Shown here: positions 1 to 7,265 of the stretch, one piece after another
Numbering within the stretch: position 1 is the first letter of the stretch
Layout: each line of letters opens with the position of its first letter
Assembly (NCBI GenBank): GCA_964588525.1
Contig: CAZPQC010000079.1
Coordinates: 1-18,241 of the forward strand
Direction of reading: 5' to 3'
DNA from: JAFGQJ01 sp964588525
GTDB lineage: Bacteria > Spirochaetota > Spirochaetia > SZUA-6 > DRHE01
Length of the DNA: 18,241 nt
The notes under the pieces: generated by a model
Told to the model about the DNA's origin: nothing
Database searches by the model: none
Seen by the model: the letters and a program-made list of their open reading frames with translations, nothing else
Made by a program: the position numbers and the translations under genes

Positions 1-743
1 TCCGGCAGCAGAGCGACCCTCTGAACCTCCAGCGGTACGACCACACCTCGAACCGTCGTATTTTCTCCCGCCACCAGCACCTGCTTACCCAATTTGAACA
101 TTTCCGTATCGATCACGGCGTAGTAGCTTTCCACGCCGGGAATCGGAAAGTCGACAAACCGGGTGGTTCCCGCTTCCAGCTGCAGAGGGGCAAACGCTTC
201 GAGCAGGTCCTCGGTGCCGGTCATGGGGGCGTTGCTGCGGAACAGGAGAAGGTCTGCGTCGGGATTCGAAGTCTTAAAAAAGACCTGCACCGCATCATCC
301 ACGACTACAGCCCGTATGCCGGTGATTCGGGGGCTGGCGCTTTCCGCAGGCGGTGGAACCGATATCCGGACCGCTTGGGATGTCTTGTTCCGAAAGGGAA
401 TGAACAGTTTTTGAATCGTAGCGCTCGAGTCTTCTATGAGCGCTGCGTAGTAGTACGGTTTGTCGTCCGGAGGGGTGTCTTCGTAGCTCTCATGATCCGC
501 AGTCAGTTTGGCGACGCGTACGGCATCGGCCAGGTTGTCTTGATCGATCTCGGATGAATGCCGATACAGGAGTATTGCGCCCCGAAGATCTCTAGGATTG
601 CGCCAGGTGAGGAGAATCTGAGACTCGTCGGCTTTGGCCTTGAGTTTGGATACAAAGGCAACGATGCGTTCACTTCCGGCTTCCTGGGAGAATCCTGAAG
701 AGGCGACGAGCAGGAGCAGAAGAAGCAGGGAACCTTTCTTCAT
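1..743 (-). CDS. Exported fibronectin-III-like protein, C-terminus outside the window
   Basis: The reading frame on the minus strand starts at the ATG whose complement is 741-743 and stays open to base 1, giving about 247 residues of an incomplete protein. The N-terminus (MKKG, seven leucines, then VASSGFSQ) is a clear signal peptide, so the product is probably periplasmic or outer-membrane associated. The rest looks like two beta-sandwich modules: one with ILLTWRNP, then ILLYRHS and a PYYYAALI strand, and a second with AVQVFFKTSNPDADLLLFRS and ESYYAVID. These W/Y patterns resemble fibronectin type III folds, but this is pattern recognition, not a profile hit. No good Shine-Dalgarno sequence precedes the ATG. 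It diverges from the Cas2-like gene. The specific function is unknown; a binding or scaffold role at the cell surface is a guess. Confidence 0.8.
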   Translation of the reverse strand, partial: MKKGSLLLLLLLVASSGFSQEAGSERIVAFVSKLKAKADESQILLTWRNPRDLRGAILLYRHSSEIDQDNLADAVRVAKLTADHESYEDTPPDDKPYYYAALIEDSSATIQKLFIPFRNKTSQAVRISVPPPAESASPRITGIRAVVVDDAVQVFFKTSNPDADLLLFRSNAPMTGTEDLLEAFAPLQLEAGTTRFVDFPIPGVESYYAVIDTEMFKLGKQVLVAGENTTVRGVVVPLEVQRVALLP

Positions 744-776
744 ACACGTTACTCATCGGCGGAGATTTTTCATAGT

Positions 777-805
777 TTGACACAAAATAGGAGAATCTTT
801 AAACT
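777..805 (+). promoter_or_regulatory. Candidate sigma-70 promoter for the Cas2-like gene
   Basis: A perfect TTGACA (777-782) is followed after 17 nt by TAAACT (800-805), a 4/6 match to TATAAT. Transcription would start near 812, almost on the ATG at 814, so the message would be leaderless or nearly so. An AGGAG at 789-793 is about 20 nt from the ATG, too far for a normal ribosome binding site. Prediction from sequence only. Confidence 0.5.
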
Positions 806-812
806 TAATCAA
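784..812 (-). promoter_or_regulatory. Candidate divergent promoter for the fibronectin-III-like gene
   Basis: On the minus strand, TTGATT (complement of 807-812) and TATTTT (complement of 784-789) are 17 nt apart, which would give a leader of about 30 nt before the ATG at 743. It overlaps the plus-strand promoter almost completely, so the two polymerases would compete for the same DNA. Both hexamers are imperfect (5/6 at most for the first, 4/6 for the second). Confidence 0.35.
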
Positions 813-813
813 G

Positions 814-1104
814 ATGTTCGTAGCAGTAGCATGCGATTTGGGCAGCGAAGATCATCAGAGAAGGGTGTATTCCAGCTTGGCGGAGTACGGATTCCAAAAG
901 GTGCATGAAGGTCTGTACGAATCCCTCACGATAAATGAAAATGGCCTGCTTCGTCTGAAGAGGGAGTTGGATCGATTGACGGACAGCTATGACAGCCTGC
1001 GTTTCTACCAGTATCCGATGGAAAATACACTGGTGATCTCCGTCCTGAAAGAGAAGAAGTGGCGTAAAACTGTTGTGAGTACGAACAGGCGAGAGCGCCC
1101 CTGA
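814..1104 (+). CDS. Orphan Cas2-family protein (Cas2/VapD-like ferredoxin fold)
   Basis: A 96-residue protein with the Cas2 layout. Beta-1 ends in an acidic residue (FVAVACDLG, Asp8), the position of the metal-binding Asp in Cas2. Next come a basic helix (QRRVYSSL), the YGFQKVHEGLYES segment that corresponds to the Cas2 pattern with YG and a Gln/His-x-Ser-hydrophobic-Glu strand, a long helix, and a final strand (TLVISVLKEKKW). Cas2 proper forms the structural core of the Cas1-Cas2 spacer integrase; some family members are nucleases or VapD-like toxins. No cas1, other cas gene or repeat array is in the window, so a CRISPR role cannot be assumed. It has its own candidate promoter and lies 51 nt upstream of prfB, so read-through into prfB is possible. 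The family call is good; the function is unknown. Confidence 0.75.
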   Translation: MFVAVACDLGSEDHQRRVYSSLAEYGFQKVHEGLYESLTINENGLLRLKRELDRLTDSYDSLRFYQYPMENTLVISVLKEKKWRKTVVSTNRRERP

Positions 1105-1144
1105 TCAGAAGATCTAGTCCCCTCGATTCACTCTAAAAACAAGG

Positions 1145-1150
1145 AAGGAG
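1145..1150 (+). promoter_or_regulatory. Ribosome binding site of prfB
   Basis: AAGGAG lies 5 nt before the ATG at 1156. It fixes the true start of prfB upstream of the in-frame TGA at 1225, so translation must pass through the frameshift site. Confidence 0.8.
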
Positions 1151-1155
1151 CGGAA

Positions 1156-2269
1156 ATGCTAGATGAACTTCATGCGGAAATCACCCAGTTAGAGGACGAT
1201 ATAGAAGAATCCTGGAGGTACCTTTGACCCCCAGGGGTTGATTGAAAAGATCCAAACCCTGGAGCAGCGCTCCGGGGCGGCTGATTTCTGGCAGAATCGA
1301 GAACACGCGGAAAACACCATGAGTACCCTCAAGCGACTGCGGGATACCTTCGACCCGTGGAAGGAGCTGAAAGCACGCTTCCGGGATGTAAAGGAGTTGT
1401 TCGATTTGGCGGTTGAAGAGGGCGATGAATCCATCGGGGAGGAGATTGCCGCCGGCCTGGGAAGCCTGAGGGCCACCTACGAGCAGCTCAAGCTGCTGCG
1501 GCTGCTGGGCGAGGAGAACGATCCGCTGCCCGCCTTCCTCACGATACACTCCGGTGCCGGCGGCACGGAGGCCTGTGATTGGGTGAGCATGCTGCTGCGC
1601 ATGTATACGCGCTGGGCCGAAAATCACGGCTACTCCACCGCAATCCTCGATATGTTGGAAGCGGAGGGGGGAATCAAGAGTGTGACCGTGGAGATTACCG
1701 GGGAATACGCATATGGTTTTTTGAAGAGTGAGACGGGGATCCACAGGCTGGTTCGTATATCCCCCTTCGACGCTTCACGAAGAAGGCATACCTCCTTCGC
1801 CTCGGTATTTGCGTCGCCGGTGATCGATGATACCATCGAGGTGGAGATCAAAACAGACGATTTGCGGATAGACACCTACAGAGCCGGCGGTGCCGGAGGG
1901 CAGCACGTGAACAAGACGGATTCCGCGGTTCGTATAACCCATCTCCCGACTGGAATCGTGGTTCAGTGTCAAAACGAGCGCAGTCAGCATAAAAACAAAG
2001 CCATGGCCATGAAGGTCCTTCGTTCGCGGTTGTACGAGCATTACAGGGAACAACAGGACGCCGAGAGGGAGAAGCAGGAGAGCGAGAAGAAAGATATCGC
2101 CTGGGGTAACCAGATTCGTTCGTATGTGTTTCAACCGTATTCGATGGTGAAGGATCACAGAACCAAGGCGGAAACGGGCAACGTCCAGGCCGTCATGGAT
2201 GGGGATATCGATCAGTTCATCGAAAGCTATCTCATTACCAGCTCGGGAGCCAGGCAGCCGTGGGCATAA
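1156..2269 (+). CDS. prfB: Peptide chain release factor 2 (made by +1 frameshift)
   Basis: RF2 recognises UGA and UAA stop codons on the ribosome and triggers peptide release. The first 23 codons (1156-1224) end at an in-frame TGA (1225-1227). Reading continues in the +1 frame from GAC at 1226 to TAA at 2269, giving about 370 residues, close to the usual RF2 length. After the shift the protein has the RF2 hallmarks: an SPFD tripeptide-anticodon region of RF2 type (ISPFDASRRRHTSFAS), the catalytic GGQ loop (RAGGAGGQHVNKTDSAVRITH), and CQNERSQHKNKAMAM downstream. Genes on this strand follow with no gap: the next start codon lies inside the last ten bases. The joined coding sequence is 1156-1224 plus 1226-2269. 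Very secure assignment. Confidence 0.97.
1214..1228 (+). promoter_or_regulatory. prfB +1 programmed frameshift site
   Basis: The slippery site CTT TGA C (1222-1228) is preceded by an internal Shine-Dalgarno-like GGAGG (1214-1218) with the 3-nt spacing known from E. coli prfB. When RF2 is scarce, the ribosome pauses at UGA, the CUU-bound tRNA slips +1, and full-length RF2 is made: direct autoregulation. All three elements are visible and correctly placed. Confidence 0.95.
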
Positions 2270-2628
2270 ACGTACTGATTGCCGACGATCTGAAGTTCAT
2301 CAAACTCGTGCTGCGGGAACTCGTCGAGAAAGCAGGTTTCCGCGTCGTGGGAGAAGCCTCAAACGGGGAGGAAGCCGTTGAGCTGTATCAGGATAAACGT
2401 CCGGATGTGGTGCTCCTGGATATCACCATGCCCAAGATGGACGGTCTGGCCGCCCTGAAGCAGATCTTGAAGATCGATCCGGAGGCCAAGGTCATCATGT
2501 GCTCAGCCCTGGGGCAGCAGAGCCTGATGGTTCAAGCACTGCAGTTGGGGGCCAAGGATTTCATAGTCAAACCCTTCCGCGAAGAACGGGTGATCGCCGC
2601 GATCAAGCATATCCTCGATATCGAATGA
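2260..2628 (+). CDS. CheY-like single-domain response regulator
   Basis: A 122-residue receiver with no output domain. All receiver residues are present: acidic pair Asp9-Asp10, phospho-acceptor Asp54 in LLDITMPKMDG, Ser82 of the switch, and Lys104 in DFIVKPF. The MCSALGQQSLMVQALQLGAKDFIVKPF region (about 80-106) is very like CheY of Firmicutes and Thermotoga. It would be phosphorylated by a histidine kinase and act by binding a partner such as the flagellar switch, but no kinase or chemotaxis gene is nearby, so the partner is unknown. The start is GTG at 2260, overlapping the end of prfB by 10 nt; this gives the usual short lead before the first strand. The stop overlaps the ATG of the next gene (ATGA), suggesting coupled translation. 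Confidence 0.9.
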   Translation: MGINVLIADDLKFIKLVLRELVEKAGFRVVGEASNGEEAVELYQDKRPDVVLLDITMPKMDGLAALKQILKIDPEAKVIMCSALGQQSLMVQALQLGAKDFIVKPFREERVIAAIKHILDIE

Positions 2629-3983
2629 AGATTCTCCTTTTCCTGCTGCTAACAGTTGTTCCCCTTTCAGCCGACGACATCCGGCTGATCGATCAGCGGG
2701 AATACTGGTCTGTCGGGGTCGCCGCCTTCCAGGGTAAGAACCTGAGCCCGGAGAATGAGTATCTGACGCGCAGTTTCCCTCTTTTGCTTCGAGAGCGACT
2801 GGAGGACATCCCCGAACATTATCTCAGCGAAGCCGAGGTACGGGCCTGCCGAAGGCAGATCATCAGGACAGAGCAGCAGCGCCTGGCCGCTGCCGTCAAT
2901 GCCGATCGCCGTGCCCGGGACGAGCTGTTCTTCACCTCCCAGGAGGACAAGGCGTCCGTCTACGAGGAGCGCATCGCCGACAATCTCGCGGCTATCCGGA
3001 AGCTGGGGGAATTGGATCCCGAACAGATCGCCTTTGCTCAGAGCAAACCCCTTCGTTTCATCTCCGGGCCGGACGGAGAGCTGGTATTCGACAGAGAGGT
3101 GCTCAGCCCGTTTCAGCTGGCACATCAGCAGGATCTGGATGTCTTGCTCTGGGGACGTCTCGAAGAGGTTCAGGGCTTCTTCTACTTCGAAGTCACTCTG
3201 TTCAACGCCGTTCTCGGAGAACCGGTGTTTACCTACAGCGGCGCCGCAGATCCGATCGAGCTGTACGAGCTTTCCGACGAGCTGATCGTGCAGCTTGCCA
3301 CCGTGCTCTGGGGTCGCGATTGGAGCTCCCTTACAGTACAGACCGTACCGCCCGGTGCCTCGATCTGGATCGACGACGTGTTCCAGGGACGCACTCCTCT
3401 GAGCATTCCCTACCTGCTTCCGGGCAGCAAAGAGGTGCGAGCGCAGGCGTCGGGGTACCAATCGGTCGAACGGACAATCGAGCTTTTCCCCTACACTGAC
3501 CAGGTGCAGCAGATTACCCTTGTCCCTCAAGCTCTCGATACGTTCATCCTGGACAGCAATCCGGAGGGAGCGGCCGTCTACTGGGGATCGGAGTGGCTCG
3601 GCACGACCCCCTTGAGCGTCGAAAAACCGGAGGAACTCAGTCGTTTCCTTCTGCGCCGGGAGGGGTATCTCGATTTTCCGCTGTACGCCGGCCCGACTCT
3701 CGAGCAGTCGATAACCGCCGACCTGATGCCCGACAACCTGGATCCTCCGGAGATTCAGAACCGCAGGCGGGGCGAACTGTACAGGGCCTTCGGCGTCTTC
3801 GCCCTGTCTATCCCGTTTCCGGTGTTCTTGGGGGGCTACCTGCGTGACTACAGGGCGGTGGGAGCGGATGTAAGCGGATTGACTTATGCCTATTTCGGTT
3901 CCTTTGCCGTCAGCTCGGCGCTGTTTGTGAATTTGGCGGTACGGCTGATTCGTTATCTCAAAGCCGCCGACAGGAAAGCGTGA
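2625..3983 (+). CDS. Exported PEGA-domain protein with C-terminal membrane segments
   Basis: A 452-residue protein starting at the ATG that overlaps the previous stop; this start exposes a signal peptide (MKILLFLLLTVVPLSA, cleavage near residue 16). An N-terminal region of about 215 residues, partly helical and charged, is not recognised. Two PEGA modules follow: one around 235-300 (VPPGASIWIDDVFQGRTPL) and one around 305-370 (SNPEGAAVYWGSEWLGTTPL). PEGA domains are beta-rich modules common in surface proteins and thought to bind wall or surface polymers. Two hydrophobic stretches near the C-terminus (about 388-408 and 420-442) look membrane-spanning, so the PEGA part probably sits in the periplasm anchored at its C-terminus. 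The specific role is unknown; its place between cheY-like and ftsY genes suggests an envelope function. Confidence 0.8.
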   Translation: MKILLFLLLTVVPLSADDIRLIDQREYWSVGVAAFQGKNLSPENEYLTRSFPLLLRERLEDIPEHYLSEAEVRACRRQIIRTEQQRLAAAVNADRRARDELFFTSQEDKASVYEERIADNLAAIRKLGELDPEQIAFAQSKPLRFISGPDGELVFDREVLSPFQLAHQQDLDVLLWGRLEEVQGFFYFEVTLFNAVLGEPVFTYSGAADPIELYELSDELIVQLATVLWGRDWSSLTVQTVPPGASIWIDDVFQGRTPLSIPYLLPGSKEVRAQASGYQSVERTIELFPYTDQVQQITLVPQALDTFILDSNPEGAAVYWGSEWLGTTPLSVEKPEELSRFLLRREGYLDFPLYAGPTLEQSITADLMPDNLDPPEIQNRRRGELYRAFGVFALSIPFPVFLGGYLRDYRAVGADVSGLTYAYFGSFAVSSALFVNLAVRLIRYLKAADRKA

Positions 3984-4870
3984 GTGAAGATGGTGGATGG
4001 ATGAGCAGAAGATCCCTGGGCGCCAAGCTGCGAGATCTATTCGGATCCCCGGACCGAGATTTTTACGAGGAGCTGGAGGATATTCTGATCGAGGGTGACA
4101 TCGGTCCGGCGACGGCCGCCAACATCATCGATGTGGCCAGAGCGGAGATTCGGGGCAGGGACTCGAAAGATCGGGATCGTTTTTTTCACCTCCTCAGGTC
4201 CCAGCTGGGAGAGAAACTTCGGCTGGAATCGCTGGAACCGGTGCAGGACACCGTCAACCTGATCCTCGTGCTGGGCGTAAATGGCGTGGGCAAAACCACG
4301 ACGATCGCGAAGCTGGCTCATTTCTTCGCGGGACAGCGGCACAAGAGGGTGCTCCTGGCCGCGGCGGACACCTTTCGCGCCGCCGCCATCGACCAGCTCG
4401 CCGTGTGGGGAAAACGGCTCTCCCTTCCCGTGGTGCGGCAGGATCCGGGTTCCGATCCCGGGGCGGTGGTATTCGATGCCATTTCCAGCGCCCTGGCCAA
4501 CAAGATCGACCTGATCATCGCGGACACGGCGGGGCGTATGCACAACAAGGCTCATCTGGTCAAGGAGTTGGGAAAGATCGACAAAATCGCCGCAAGCCGC
4601 CTGCCGGCCTGCGCGTACAAGAAAGTCCTGGTCATCGATGCCACGACCGGTCAGAATGCTCTGCGCCAGGCAGAGGTGTTTCACGAGGCGATCGGCGTCG
4701 ACAGTATCATTCTGGCGAAATACGACTCGACGGCAAAAGGAGGAATCGTGGTGGCCATAGCCAGAGATCTGGGCATCCCCTTCTCCTTCATCGGTGTCGG
4801 GGAAAAACTGGATGACCTGGAGCCCTTCGACAGGGAATCATATCTGAACCGTCTGCTCGAGGCGCAATGA
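3980..4870 (+). CDS. ftsY: Signal recognition particle receptor FtsY
   Basis: FtsY is the SRP-receptor GTPase that docks ribosomes making membrane proteins at the inner membrane. The 296-residue product has an NG domain only: N-domain helices at about 10-80, then G1 GVNGVGKTTT (from 99), the ADTFRAAAIDQL motif, G3 DTAGR (182-186), AKYDSTAKGG (G4, from 246) and the closing FIGVGEKLDDLEPF. The long acidic A domain of E. coli FtsY is missing, as in many bacteria. In G4 the usual Thr-Lys-Leu-Asp reads Ala-Lys-Tyr-Asp; the key Lys and Asp remain. The start is uncertain: GTG at 3980 overlaps the previous stop (GTGA) and has AGGA upstream; ATG at 4001 would remove seven residues and also fits. It is coupled to the next gene by an ATGA overlap. 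Confidence 0.95.
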   Translation: MSEDGGWMSRRSLGAKLRDLFGSPDRDFYEELEDILIEGDIGPATAANIIDVARAEIRGRDSKDRDRFFHLLRSQLGEKLRLESLEPVQDTVNLILVLGVNGVGKTTTIAKLAHFFAGQRHKRVLLAAADTFRAAAIDQLAVWGKRLSLPVVRQDPGSDPGAVVFDAISSALANKIDLIIADTAGRMHNKAHLVKELGKIDKIAASRLPACAYKKVLVIDATTGQNALRQAEVFHEAIGVDSIILAKYDSTAKGGIVVAIARDLGIPFSFIGVGEKLDDLEPFDRESYLNRLLEAQ

Positions 4871-5964
4871 GCGCGAAGCTGCTCCTGGTTGTGATCCTGT
4901 CGGTCCCGCCCATGCTCTACGCCCAGGATGCCGGCACAATCCGGTACTACATTTCCGACGATCTTGGTATGGCTCTCGAGGAAATCGGTTGGTACCGCCG
5001 GGAGGAGTTTCCCTATATTTTGGTTGTCGAGAAAGAGGGAAGCCGGGAGACCCGCACCCTTCTTTTCGAAGGCGAAGAGCGTCAGCGCTGGGAGCGTGAT
5101 CCCGAAGAAGAACGGATCTACCGGGGCACCGAGCTGGAACTGGAGCAAAGACTAAGGTACGACAAACAGAATCGCCTGATCGAGGAGCAGCTGTATTCCG
5201 ACGGCGAGCTTAGCCAGCGCACCGTCTACTACTACGACCGCGATGTCCTGGAACGAACCGAGACCTTCGCTCCCGACGGGCTGCTGCTCTACCGTGATTT
5301 TTACAGGCTGAGTCCCGACGGACAGCTGCGCAGGGTGACCCGGGAGCAGGAGGACAGTCAGTCGAATCAACAGCTGGCCCTCGGAGAAGGAGCCAGGGGA
5401 GTGGCGGAGGAGCGCTACGGGAACCACCGGGAGCGGCGGATAAACCGCTACGATCAGGAAGGCAGGCTCGCGGAACGGGAGTACTGGTACGAGGGAGAGT
5501 TGATGGAGCAGGAGCGAATCCAATACCGCGGTGAGGGTGATATCCGCTCGAGCTCCCAGCTGGAGGAGTTGTCCCTGGAGCGTACGACTCGGTGCAGCTA
5601 CGACGAGGAGGGAAGGGTTGTCCGAATCGAGGTCACGGAAGGGGGGGAGGAGATCGAGCGCACCGTCCACGTTCGGGACGCGGGGGGCAGGATCGTCGAA
5701 ACAACGAAGAGAGGTCCGCGGGGGATCGAAAACTGGCGCTTCGAATACGGACCGGATGAGGAACTGGTGCGGGAGGAGTACCGCGTGCGGGGCGCTCTGG
5801 AGCGTGTCACCCTGTACTCCGTGCAGGGGGGCGAGCGGGTGCGGGTGGAGGAGCTGTACCGGGAGGGACAGCCGTTCATGAGAGTGCACTACCAATCCGA
5901 ACAGAAGGTGAGGGAAGAGTACTTGAGCGACGGAGAGGTCGTGCGGGTGCGGGAGTTTCAATGA
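4867..5964 (+). CDS. Exported highly charged repeat protein of unknown function
   Basis: A 365-residue protein with a signal peptide (MSAKLLLVVILSVPPMLYA, cleavage near 19). After it, the sequence is extremely rich in Glu, Arg and Tyr and consists of imperfect repeats of about 20-35 residues with patterns such as RYDKQNRLIEEQLY, YYYDRDVLERTETF, RYDQEGRLAEREYWY, SYDEEGRVVRIEVTE and VRDAGGRIVETTK. The Tyr-Asp-x-x-Gly-Arg pattern recalls YD/RHS-type or YwqK-like beta repeats, so an elongated beta structure in the periplasm is likely. The known RHS toxin core is not seen. It sits between ftsY and lolC with 4-nt overlaps at both ends, which hints at a job in envelope or lipoprotein biogenesis. The function is not recognised. 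A G7 run lies at 5641-5647. Confidence 0.75.
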   Translation: MSAKLLLVVILSVPPMLYAQDAGTIRYYISDDLGMALEEIGWYRREEFPYILVVEKEGSRETRTLLFEGEERQRWERDPEEERIYRGTELELEQRLRYDKQNRLIEEQLYSDGELSQRTVYYYDRDVLERTETFAPDGLLLYRDFYRLSPDGQLRRVTREQEDSQSNQQLALGEGARGVAEERYGNHRERRINRYDQEGRLAEREYWYEGELMEQERIQYRGEGDIRSSSQLEELSLERTTRCSYDEEGRVVRIEVTEGGEEIERTVHVRDAGGRIVETTKRGPRGIENWRFEYGPDEELVREEYRVRGALERVTLYSVQGGERVRVEELYREGQPFMRVHYQSEQKVREEYLSDGEVVRVREFQ

Positions 5965-7265
5965 GGTCTCGATTCATCTCGTTCATGGGTTTTCGCTACT
6001 TTCGTTCCAGGCGGCGGGGTGTGGGCGGTACTTCGACGGTGCTGGCGATCCTGGGTGTCGCGGTCGGGGTGATGGCCCTTACCGCGGTCATGGGGGTGAT
6101 GAACGGATTTCAATTGGGATTCATAGATAGCATCCTGGAGATCAGCTCCTATCATCTGCAGATCCGGGGCCTGGAAGACCCTTCCGCTTCGGGGATACTG
6201 GAATCCCTGCGGGGGCTGCCCTGCGTGCGATCAGCGGTGCCCTTCAGCGAGCATCAGGTGATCATCGAGGGGAGGTTCAGCGATCCGCGGGGCTGCCTGA
6301 TCCGGGGATTGCCCGCCGACGTGCGGAGACTCGATCCCTCTTTTTTTCAGGCCCTCGAGATCGTATCCGGAGATTTCACGCTGGCGCAGCCGGGAGCGAT
6401 CGTTTTGGGAGTCGAGCTTTCCCGGCACCTGGGTGTCGGGGTCGGAGACGGCGTATCGATCCTGTCCCTGCAGGGCACCTCATTGGGGGCGCTCAAGCCG
6501 GCCAACCGCTTCTACCAGGTGGTCGGGCTGTTTCGAAGCGGATACTACGAGTTCGATCTCGGTTGGGCTTTTTTCTCCCTGGAGGAGGGATTCGCGCTGG
6601 ACGGGAACAGCCAAACGCCGACGACCATCGGGGTCAAGATTCAAAACCGTTTTCGGGATCAACAAGCGATAGAGGCAATTCAACAGATCCCCGGCTGGCG
6701 AGGATTTCAAATCGTCAGCTGGAGGGAATTCAATCGGGCCTTCTTCGGAGCCCTGCGCATGGAGAAAATCATGATGACCGTTCTGATCGGGCTGATTTTC
6801 GTGGTCGTCGGCTTCAACATCCACCACAGCCTGCGCAGGGCGGTTCGGGAGCGATACGAAGAGATCGGCGTGCTCAAGGCTCTCGGGGCATCCGACATCG
6901 CGGTGCGCAGGATTTTCGTTCTCGAGGGGCTGCTGATCGGTACCATCGGTGCGTTCATCGGGTTGCTGCTCGGACTGCTGATATCCGCCAACATCAATAC
7001 CGTGTTCAACCTTGCCGAGATGGTCGTCAACGCCGTGATCGCTTTCGTGGACCTGCTGCTCTTCCCCCTCGTGCAATCCTCCAGCGGCCGATTCTCCCTT
7101 TTTTCCCCGGCCTACTTCTACATCACCGAGGTCCCCAGCACGGTTCTGCTGAGGGAGGCCGTGCTGATTGTCGTGTTCGCCGTGTTTGCGCCGACCGTGG
7201 CCGCGGCCGCGGCGGCGGCCCGGGTGAAGGAGGTGCGCCCTGCGGAGGTACTTCGTTATGAGTGA
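5961..7265 (+). CDS. lolC: Lipoprotein-releasing ABC transporter permease (LolC/LolE type)
   Basis: A 434-residue inner-membrane subunit of the LolCDE complex, which extracts lipoproteins from the inner membrane and hands them to LolA for transport to the outer membrane. It has the family layout: a first transmembrane helix at about 25-47 ending in VMGVMNGF, a large periplasmic domain (about 50-270), then three transmembrane helices near 272-294, 318-345 and 398-420. The loop RYEEIGVLKALGAS between helices is the typical cytoplasmic coupling segment of the FtsX-like permease fold that contacts the ATPase. It ends in RPAEVLRYE, as family members do. The start ATG overlaps the previous stop by 4 nt; its end overlaps lolD by 8 nt. 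Which of the two permeases here is functionally LolC and which LolE cannot be decided from sequence alone. Confidence 0.9.
   Translation: MRSRFISFMGFRYFRSRRRGVGGTSTVLAILGVAVGVMALTAVMGVMNGFQLGFIDSILEISSYHLQIRGLEDPSASGILESLRGLPCVRSAVPFSEHQVIIEGRFSDPRGCLIRGLPADVRRLDPSFFQALEIVSGDFTLAQPGAIVLGVELSRHLGVGVGDGVSILSLQGTSLGALKPANRFYQVVGLFRSGYYEFDLGWAFFSLEEGFALDGNSQTPTTIGVKIQNRFRDQQAIEAIQQIPGWRGFQIVSWREFNRAFFGALRMEKIMMTVLIGLIFVVVGFNIHHSLRRAVRERYEEIGVLKALGASDIAVRRIFVLEGLLIGTIGAFIGLLLGLLISANINTVFNLAEMVVNAVIAFVDLLLFPLVQSSSGRFSLFSPAYFYITEVPSTVLLREAVLIVVFAVFAPTVAAAAAAARVKEVRPAEVLRYE

Noticed and set aside
163..557. Short plus-strand frames at the left edge
   Set aside because: They oppose the continuous minus-strand frame of the fibronectin-III-like protein, which has a signal peptide and runs to the window edge.
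744..1155. A CRISPR array near the Cas2-like gene
   Set aside because: No regularly spaced direct repeats are present in this region or elsewhere in the window.
2499..2624. An upstream start that would add 42 residues to the PEGA protein
   Set aside because: It lies inside the CheY-like gene and would bury the signal peptide that begins at 2625.
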